Shown here: positions 16,848 to 22,149 of the stretch, one piece after another
How positions within the stretch are numbered: the first letter of the stretch is position 1
Layout of the letters: every line of letters starts with the position of its first letter
NCBI GenBank assembly: GCA_041844335.1
Contig: JBGZAX010000054.1
Location: forward strand, 1 to 22,149
Direction of reading: 5' to 3'
DNA length: 22,149 nt
Source of the DNA: CAUUFM01 sp041844335
GTDB lineage: Bacteria; Bacillota; Clostridia; Lachnospirales; Lachnospiraceae
Program-made: the position numbers and the translations under genes
Notes under the pieces: model-generated
Databases searched by the model: none
What the model was told of the DNA's origin: nothing
Seen by the model: the letters and a program-made list of their open reading frames with translations, nothing else

Positions 16848-17504
16848 ATGTATAAATATAAAAAATTGATGACAGGATTGTTTTTAACGATAATATTCAT
16901 GTCGGCAATTCCTCTTGACATAAAGGCGGCTGAGTTTCCTAAAAATATGCTTGAGGTAAGAACCGACAAGGATAAGAGAGAGGATTTTTCTGAAAGAAAA
17001 TATGATAAAATCGCCGATATCATTAAAACAATATCGGGCATAAAATTTTTGAGTGAAGAAGAAAAATCAGTCCTATCTGAGGATAAAAAACAGCTGGAAC
17101 TTCATTACCGAAAAATAGCTGATATAAAAGCCAAGATTATAAAGATATCAGCTAAAATAATGAAAGGTGCGGAGGGCTTGAACAACAAATATAACACAAT
17201 CTATGCCTTAAATATGGATCTTTGGAATAAGGTTTACAGTGAAGTTCCCGACATGAATGATTCGGATTTTTCAAATGAAAACAGAGTGAAAAAATCGAAA
17301 TCTTTAACATCTGATGAAAAAAAGAAGCTTATAGAAGATGCAAAGGTACTTGACGAGCTTGAAACCAAGATACAGGTGTTTTACGATAAGGTGAATAAAG
17401 CCGAGGAAAAACTTAACGTTCAGATAGATAAGGAACATGCTCTTATTGATAAAATAATTGATAAAAACAAGACTATATGGGAAAAGATATTTAAAAAAAT
17501 GTAG
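16848..17504 (+). CDS. Secreted helical protein with a twofold internal repeat
   Basis: A 218-residue protein with an N-terminal signal peptide (MYKYKKLMTGLFLTIIFMSA...) and probable cleavage after KAA (residues 26-28). ATG 16848 is preferred; AGGGAG lies 10 bases ahead, and an in-frame TTG at 16842 is possible. The mature chain is Lys/Glu-rich and strongly helical. Residues 67-133 and 152-218 align without gaps at an offset of 85, sharing EK..L.ED.K.L, KI and a final N..(L/I)W.K(V/I)(Y/F). The copies are about a quarter identical. There is no lipobox, transmembrane helix or sortase motif, so it should be released or loosely cell-wall associated. I do not recognise the family; a hairpin follows the stop codon. 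Confidence 0.75.
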   Translation: MYKYKKLMTGLFLTIIFMSAIPLDIKAAEFPKNMLEVRTDKDKREDFSERKYDKIADIIKTISGIKFLSEEEKSVLSEDKKQLELHYRKIADIKAKIIKISAKIMKGAEGLNNKYNTIYALNMDLWNKVYSEVPDMNDSDFSNENRVKKSKSLTSDEKKKLIEDAKVLDELETKIQVFYDKVNKAEEKLNVQIDKEHALIDKIIDKNKTIWEKIFKKM

Positions 17505-17525
17505 CTGAATGAGCTTCAGTTTTTT
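17505..17525 (+). terminator. Short rho-independent terminator after the repeat protein
   Basis: CTGAA (17505-17509) and TTCAG (17515-17519) form a 5-bp stem, extendable by one G-U pair, followed by six T residues. It starts immediately after the stop codon. Confidence 0.55.
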
Positions 17526-17558
17526 ATCTGAAAACCTGAAAATATTAAAGATAATTTC

Positions 17559-17587
17559 TTTACATATACAAAATTTTAGTTTATAAT
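17559..17587 (+). promoter_or_regulatory. Predicted sigma-A promoter for the yhaO/yhaN-like operon
   Basis: TTTACA (17559-17564), a 17-base spacer and TATAAT (17582-17587). It would give a leader of about 80 bases before the nuclease gene. Confidence 0.65.
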
Positions 17588-17672
17588 AAAAAGTGATTAG
17601 CTTTGAGAAGAGATCTGTACTTAAAGCTTTATTTTTGAATTTATAAAATAAAATGGAGGGGAGTTTAGCTCT

Positions 17673-18749
17673 ATGAGAATCATTCATTGTGCAGATATAC
17701 ATCTGGATTCCGTACTGACCACAAACTTAACCAAACAGCAGGCTAATGAGCGTAGAAATGAGCTATTGCTTACATTTACCAAAATGGCGGCATATGCTTA
17801 TGCAAATGATGTTCAGGTGATAATCATAGCAGGAGATCTTTTTGACAAAGGGCAGGTGTCGGCGTATACCAGAGATATTTTGATAGACTGTATAAACAGC
17901 TACCCTAAGATAGATTTTCTATATTTAAGGGGAAACCATGATGAGAGCAGTCTGTTGAGAAGTCTTGATGTGATTCCGGAAAACTTGAAATTATTTAATG
18001 ATGATTGGACTACTTATACATACGGTAATACCGTTATTACCGGAGCCGAGATGACTGAAGAAAATAAATTGCATCTTTACGACACATTGGTTCTTGACAG
18101 CAATAATGTAAACATTGCGATACTGCATGGAGCCAGCGCACAGAGCGAATATACGGCTGACGACATTACAATAAATATAGGAGCTTTAAGAAACAAAAAC
18201 ATAGATTATCTGGCACTTGGACATTATCACGCCTACAGTGAAAATGAGCTTGATGCCAGAGGAAAATATGTTTATTCGGGCTGTCTTGAAGGAAGAGGCT
18301 ATGATGAAAAGGGTGTTAAGGGTTTTGTTTTGATAGATACCTATAATAATAGAGTGAATCATCAATTTGTACCTTTCGCGAAGAGAACTCTTCATTCCTT
18401 GAATATAGATGCCTCAAATATGATATCCACCTCTGATGTGAATGCGGCTATTATGGTTGCTATTGAAGAGATAAAAAGAGATGATTTGATAGAAATCATT
18501 TTAAAAGGCAAGGTAAGCATTGAGGCTGATTGGAATTTAAGTTATTTGGAGCAGAAATTCCAAGAGGAATATTATGCTTTCAGATTAAGGGATAAGACCA
18601 CACTTGATATAAATCCTGATGACTACAGATACGATATTTCATTAAAGGGCGAGTTTATAAGGCTGGTGCTCGGCTATGATTGCAGCGAAGAGGATAAAAA
18701 GACCATAATACAAATGGGACTTAAGGCTCTTGCCGGCGAGGAGGTGTAG
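17673..18749 (+). CDS. SbcD/YhaO-like DNA repair exonuclease (metallophosphoesterase)
   Basis: A 358-residue calcineurin-like phosphoesterase of the SbcD/Mre11 superfamily. Metal-binding motifs in order are ADIHLD (Asp8, His10), GDLFD (Asp55), GNHD (Asn88-His89), LHGA and LGHYHAY. The C-terminal domain (from about residue 240) is the part expected to contact its ATPase partner. GGGGAG lies nine bases before ATG. The next gene overlaps its ribosome binding site and encodes the coiled-coil ATPase, the same arrangement as Bacillus yhaO-yhaN. Its size and partner type favour YhaO over classical SbcD. It probably acts in processing of DNA ends. Confidence 0.88.
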   Translation: MRIIHCADIHLDSVLTTNLTKQQANERRNELLLTFTKMAAYAYANDVQVIIIAGDLFDKGQVSAYTRDILIDCINSYPKIDFLYLRGNHDESSLLRSLDVIPENLKLFNDDWTTYTYGNTVITGAEMTEENKLHLYDTLVLDSNNVNIAILHGASAQSEYTADDITINIGALRNKNIDYLALGHYHAYSENELDARGKYVYSGCLEGRGYDEKGVKGFVLIDTYNNRVNHQFVPFAKRTLHSLNIDASNMISTSDVNAAIMVAIEEIKRDDLIEIILKGKVSIEADWNLSYLEQKFQEEYYAFRLRDKTTLDINPDDYRYDISLKGEFIRLVLGYDCSEEDKKTIIQMGLKALAGEEV

Positions 18750-18750
18750 G

Positions 18751-20739
18751 ATGAAGTTAATAGAATGCTATGTGGAAAACTTTGGAAAGCTTCATCAGTT
18801 TAAATATAATTACGAAGAGGGCTTTAACTCCATTCTTGAACTCAACGGTTGGGGTAAGACCACATTTGCCGCATTTATAAAGGCTATGCTTTATGGGCTT
18901 GAGGCATCGAGACGTAAGAATTTGGACGAAGACGAAAGACGTAAATATATGCCTTGGCAGGGTGGAAAATATGGCGGATACATTATTTTTTCGGTTGGCG
19001 GAAAAGAGTACAGAGTTCAGCGAACCTTTGCCGAAAGCGTGAAGGATGACGAGTTCAAGCTTTTTGACCAAAAAACGAACCTTGAATGTCATGATTTTTC
19101 GGAGAACCTTGGAGAGGATTTATTTAAGCTTGATAGAGAAGCTTATTCAAGAAGTGCCTTTATTCCTCAGCAGGCAATTGAGATATCTTCAAATGACAGC
19201 ATCAGTACAAAGCTTGGAAACCTGATAGAGAGTGAAAATGATATGAATCATTTTGATCCTGCTAAGGAAAAGCTCGACAGGGCAAGAAAAGAGTACATAA
19301 AGACTGGTGGACGCGGTAAAATAGCACTTGCAGAAAATAGACTTTCTCAACTACAGGAAGAAAGGCTTGTATGCAGAGAAAAAAATATGCAGGCTCTTCA
19401 GAAAACTGCGGAAAAGAAGAAGATTAACGAAAGAAAGCTTATAATAAAGGAAGAAAGCGAAGAATCGGAAAGAATAGCTACAAAGTTGCTTACAATTCAA
19501 GGAGAAATGAAACCCTATGAATTGAGTTCTCAGGAACAGTTGCGTATGGATGTTCTGTCAAACAGATTTAAGGACAGTATTCCCACGGATTCGGCACTTA
19601 ATGAAAAGGAAAGACAGCTTAAAATTTATCACGATAATGATATAAAAATACAGACTCTTGAATCTATAAAAAATACTATGGCGATAAAGGGGAGCGAAAA
19701 GGATACTGCAGGAAATAAGAACATCCTGCTGCTTATTTTGGCACCGATAGTTGCCGTTATAGGTATTGTTATAGCACTTTTAAATTATAAGGTTCCGGCT
19801 GCTGCCTGTATAATATTAGCGGTGGTTCTGTTTGTATATGCCTTTTTGATCAGCCGAGAGCAGAAATTAAAAGAGGTGGAACGTCAGATGCAGGAGAAGA
19901 TGCGACAGCAGGACGAGGACAAGTATAGAACCGAAAGAGAAGAGATTGAAAAATCCGTACGTGAATTCGTTGCAGAGTATACCGATAGAGAAGTAAGCTC
20001 CATTAGTGAAATAGAAAATCAAATAAAGGATTTGAGAGCTAACAGATCCGAATATTTGAGGATAAGAGACAAATTGTCACGCTATGAGGAACTTAAGAAT
20101 ACCAAGATAGAGGGACATACCTTAGCTGAAATTCAAGCCAAAAAGCATAATCTTGACGAAGAATATGCCAAGATAAATGAGCAGGAAAATCAGCTTTCAT
20201 TACAGATTGATATATTAAATAATTATGCCGGAAAATCTCCTGAAATAGAGGACGAAATAAACAGCTTGGAAGTATTTATAAAAGAGGCTAAAAACAGATA
20301 TGACAATCTGTCTATTGCAATGAATTGCTTAGATAAGGCAAAGGAACAGATCGCGGTACATTATATGGAGGACATGCAAAAGGGCTTTAGAAAGTATGTC
20401 GGTCTTTTAGATAAGGATGCAAATCTTGAAAAGAGCGTATCTATGGACATAAATCTTAATGTCAGTGTTTTAGATTATGGTGCACAGTGGCCTACGGAAT
20501 ACTTCAGTGCGGGATATAAGGATCTGCTCGGCATTTGTGCCAGATTTGCTTTAATTGATGCGTTATTCGAGGAAGAGAAGCCGTTCCTTGTATTGGATGA
20601 TCCCTTTGTAAATTTGGATAAGGGCAAGCTTGACAATGCTCTTGATTTATTATCACAGGTGTCTAAACAGTATCAGATAATCTATCTGACCTGCCATGAC
20701 AGCAGAATGGTGAAAGAAAGTAAAAAGGCATCAAAATAG
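18751..20739 (+). CDS. YhaN/SbcC-like AAA ATPase with coiled coils and a membrane hairpin
   Basis: A 662-residue SMC/Rad50-like ATPase. ATG 18751 lies one base after the nuclease stop codon, with GAGGAGG six bases ahead; the frame extends upstream to a TTG at 18730 but that start is not needed. The Walker A is LNGWGKTTF (residues 31-39). The distal ATPase half contains YFSAGYKDLLGI (signature) and LVLDDPFVNLD (Walker B plus D-loop). Between them, long Lys/Glu-rich coiled coils are interrupted by two adjacent hydrophobic helices (about 324-345 and 349-367), a feature of YhaN but not of SbcC. The protein is clearly shorter than B. subtilis YhaN (about 960 residues as I recall), so its arms are shortened. 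It is tightly coupled to the nuclease gene. Confidence 0.88.
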   Translation: MKLIECYVENFGKLHQFKYNYEEGFNSILELNGWGKTTFAAFIKAMLYGLEASRRKNLDEDERRKYMPWQGGKYGGYIIFSVGGKEYRVQRTFAESVKDDEFKLFDQKTNLECHDFSENLGEDLFKLDREAYSRSAFIPQQAIEISSNDSISTKLGNLIESENDMNHFDPAKEKLDRARKEYIKTGGRGKIALAENRLSQLQEERLVCREKNMQALQKTAEKKKINERKLIIKEESEESERIATKLLTIQGEMKPYELSSQEQLRMDVLSNRFKDSIPTDSALNEKERQLKIYHDNDIKIQTLESIKNTMAIKGSEKDTAGNKNILLLILAPIVAVIGIVIALLNYKVPAAACIILAVVLFVYAFLISREQKLKEVERQMQEKMRQQDEDKYRTEREEIEKSVREFVAEYTDREVSSISEIENQIKDLRANRSEYLRIRDKLSRYEELKNTKIEGHTLAEIQAKKHNLDEEYAKINEQENQLSLQIDILNNYAGKSPEIEDEINSLEVFIKEAKNRYDNLSIAMNCLDKAKEQIAVHYMEDMQKGFRKYVGLLDKDANLEKSVSMDINLNVSVLDYGAQWPTEYFSAGYKDLLGICARFALIDALFEEEKPFLVLDDPFVNLDKGKLDNALDLLSQVSKQYQIIYLTCHDSRMVKESKKASK

Positions 20740-20775
20740 AAACGGGTGTTAAAATATGAAAGGTCGGTGTAATAA

Positions 20776-21591
20776 TTGAAAACTTTGGTAAAACTGGCTT
20801 TACTTGGAGCCGGAGTCTTTGCGTTTGGACAGATGTTGAAGCCGAGGAGTGATAAATTTGACAAGATTAAGGAAATTATGCAGACGGACTTTGCATATAA
20901 AGGCTATTACAACAATAAGGATATTCCCGAAAATTCAATTTTAGCCTTTAAAAGAGCAATGGAGAACAAAAAAGGCATTTTTACAAATTTAATTTTGACA
21001 CAGGATAATATACCCGTGCTGATAACAAGAGATAATGTTACAAAGATGCTGGGAAGGCAGGTGGATATAGAGGCTTTAAACTACGACGAGCTGTCGGATT
21101 TTAAACTGCTTAATACTGAATTTAACATCCCTGCACTAAATGAGCTTTTTGAACTGGTTGCAGGCAATGTTCCGATCTATATTAGAATAGAGAGATATAA
21201 AAAACATTGTGCCAATACTATTTTAGAATCCGTCTGTACACTGCTTGATAACTATGAGGGAGAGGTCATTTTTGATACTGCGGAGGAAAAACTCCTTAAA
21301 AACAGATTTTTACACAGACCTGATTTGATTGTCGGAAAGGTGTTGTCGGCAAGGACTAAAAATGGAATAAGCAATGATGTGTTGGCGAATTTTTTGAAAA
21401 GGCATTTGCTGACAAACAGTATGACTGCACCGGACTTCATTTCATGTCAGTTTTCTGACAGAAAAGCAAGGGTCCTGAATTTGTGTAGAGATATTTACGG
21501 AATACCGGTTTTTTATTGGCCTATAAGGTCATTTGATGAATATAATATTGCAAGTGATGACGGAGCGGGAATTATAGCATGTGAATATTAA
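20776..21591 (+). CDS. Membrane-anchored GDPD-like protein lacking catalytic residues
   Basis: A 271-residue protein with an N-terminal hydrophobic segment (LVKLALLGAGVFAFGQML, residues 4-21) and no lipobox, so probably membrane-anchored. The start is TTG 20776, forced by an in-frame stop just before it; AAAGG is about 12 bases upstream. The rest follows the GDPD fold: PENSILAFKRAME matches PENT..AF..A, and FYWPIRSFDEYN with GAGIIACEY matches VWTIN and GVNAMITNYP. However, the His-Arg-Gly motif is YKG (residues 41-43), the metal ligands Glu and Asp are Phe69 and Asn71, and the HD step reads TRD. It is best read as a GDPD-fold pseudoenzyme. It lies 36 bases after the yhaN-like gene and may be in the same operon. 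Confidence 0.75.
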   Translation: MKTLVKLALLGAGVFAFGQMLKPRSDKFDKIKEIMQTDFAYKGYYNNKDIPENSILAFKRAMENKKGIFTNLILTQDNIPVLITRDNVTKMLGRQVDIEALNYDELSDFKLLNTEFNIPALNELFELVAGNVPIYIRIERYKKHCANTILESVCTLLDNYEGEVIFDTAEEKLLKNRFLHRPDLIVGKVLSARTKNGISNDVLANFLKRHLLTNSMTAPDFISCQFSDRKARVLNLCRDIYGIPVFYWPIRSFDEYNIASDDGAGIIACEY

Positions 21592-21606
21592 AAGGAGGAA
21601 ATCGAA

Positions 21607-21891
21607 ATGACAATGACTGAAGCTGAACAAATGATCAGAATGGGCTCAAATATTGAAGCTGATGTGTGGAATACTATAGTGGACGGGATGCGCTACGGTT
21701 CGGCTATGCAGATGGCGGTGGTAAACATTTTGAAGATTTTGCACTCAAGAGTAATGGGAGGTGCTAAAATAGAATTAAACTTGAAAAAATCCGCTAAGGA
21801 TTATAGCAAGGTCATCGATAAGAGCTCTTTTAACTCAATAATAATTCAATATTTTTCAGATGATGTATTGCAAAAGGTATTGGGAAAATAA
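21607..21891 (+). CDS. Small protein of unknown function
   Basis: A 94-residue protein with a strong ribosome binding site (AAAGGAGG at 21592-21599, overlapping the end of the preceding gene's stop region). It starts MTMTEAEQMIRMGSN; the second ATG, two codons later, is an alternative. It is predicted to be mostly helical, with an amphipathic stretch GSAMQMAVVNILKILHSRV (about residues 31-49), no signal peptide and no cysteines. It is tightly coupled to the GDPD-like gene 15 bases upstream. I do not recognise the family. Confidence 0.7.
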   Translation: MTMTEAEQMIRMGSNIEADVWNTIVDGMRYGSAMQMAVVNILKILHSRVMGGAKIELNLKKSAKDYSKVIDKSSFNSIIIQYFSDDVLQKVLGK

Positions 21892-21900
21892 AATGACCAC

Positions 21901-21932
21901 AGGATAGCATTACACTGTATGAGGTATCCTTT
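21901..21932 (+). terminator. Weak possible terminator hairpin
   Basis: AGGATA (21901-21906) pairs with TATCCT (21925-21930) around an 18-base loop, followed by only two T residues. It lies nine bases after the last gene before the insertion sequence. Confidence 0.25.
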
Positions 21933-21995
21933 GAGTTAAAAATAGATGATAAAAAGCGACTGTATTGATGTGCCCCCCAAAAGTTAGACTTTTTA

Positions 21996-22029
21996 AACGT
22001 AGCAGTTCTATAGCTGCTACGTTGTTTTT
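21996..22029. terminator. Hairpin just inside the insertion sequence end
   Basis: AACGTAGCAG (21996-22005) and CTGCTACGTT (22014-22023) form a perfect 10-bp stem with an 8-base loop, followed on the + strand by GTTTTTT. It would stop + strand transcripts running from the flanking genes into the element. On the minus strand it lies just after the transposase stop. Confidence 0.6.
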
Positions 22030-22149
22030 TATGCAGCCAAGAGATTGAGCCTGTATTGCACAGGACTCATCCATCCTAGTTTTTCTTTTATTCTTTGTTC
22101 ATTGTAATACTTAATGTATCGTTCAATTTCTGACTTTAATTCTTCATAA
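22029..22149 (-). CDS. IS3-family transposase (OrfB), C-terminal fragment in window
   Basis: The minus strand encodes 39 residues ending YYNEQRIKEKLGWMSPVQYR then LNLLAA and a TAA stop (22031-22029). The motif YYN..RIK.KLG.MSPVQYR is the hallmark C-terminus of the DDE integrase domain of IS3-family OrfB, IS150 subgroup. The DDE catalytic residues lie outside the window. The fragment is truncated only by the window edge, so intactness of the element is unknown. It is the only minus-strand gene here. Confidence 0.9.
   Translation of the reverse strand, partial: YEELKSEIERYIKYYNEQRIKEKLGWMSPVQYRLNLLAA

Larger units (their letters stand above)
21971..22149 (-). mobile_element. End of an IS3-family (IS150-type) insertion sequence, cut by the window edge
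   Basis: The element end is taken at the TG of TGCCCCCCAAAAGTTAGAC (21971-21989), the usual look of IS150-group terminal repeats. The minus-strand transposase C-terminus lies inside it. The other end is outside the window, so the target duplication cannot be checked; the bases just before the end are GATG. Confidence 0.85.

Noticed and set aside
1..22149. CRISPR arrays, tRNA or rRNA genes, toxin-antitoxin pairs or an anti-phage cluster
   Set aside because: I saw no regularly spaced repeats, no cloverleaf with a TTCRA loop, no paired small toxin genes and no defence genes beyond the methylase remnant.

Overview
The window is about 22 kb of AT-rich DNA in which every intact gene lies on the + strand. 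Short intergenic gaps, strong AGGAGG-type ribosome binding sites, TTG starts and the gene families present point to a low-GC Firmicute (Bacillota), probably an anaerobic member of the Clostridia. The genus cannot be read from the sequence. Only the right edge carries a minus-strand gene, the tail of an IS3-family transposase.

Left edge (1-2700) is accessory and partly decayed. It holds a DUF4143-type AAA ATPase cut by the window start, a frameshifted scrap that resembles an N-6 DNA methylase (HsdM-like), an unrecognised lipoprotein, a terminator, and a gene-poor stretch with a 29-bp direct repeat that includes a promoter -10 box.

Middle (2700-16740) reads as housekeeping and metal/nucleotide metabolism: feoA-feoB (ferrous iron uptake), malQ (amylomaltase), a MATE efflux pump, nrdA (class I ribonucleotide reductase large subunit), a nitroreductase, a ferritin with all ferroxidase residues, a one-piece ThrE-type exporter, an isoprenylcysteine methyltransferase-like membrane protein, a low-molecular-weight tyrosine phosphatase, an active-looking glycerophosphodiester phosphodiesterase (GDPD), and nrdB (diiron/tyrosyl small subunit). 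Iron import, iron storage and an iron (or manganese)-dependent ribonucleotide reductase therefore sit within one 14-kb stretch. The two reductase subunits are separated by about 4.9 kb and six other genes.

Right part (16740-21970) holds a secreted helical protein made of two copies of a 67-residue unit. A yhaO/yhaN-like (SbcD/SbcC-type) nuclease-ATPase pair follows behind a good promoter, then a membrane-anchored GDPD relative that has lost its catalytic residues, and a 94-residue protein of unknown function. The IS3-family element begins at 21971 and runs off the window.

I found no tRNA, rRNA, CRISPR array, prophage or clear defence system. The most interesting items are the GDPD pseudoenzyme attached to the yhaO/yhaN cluster, the internally duplicated secreted protein, the split nrdA/nrdB arrangement, and the methylase remnant.
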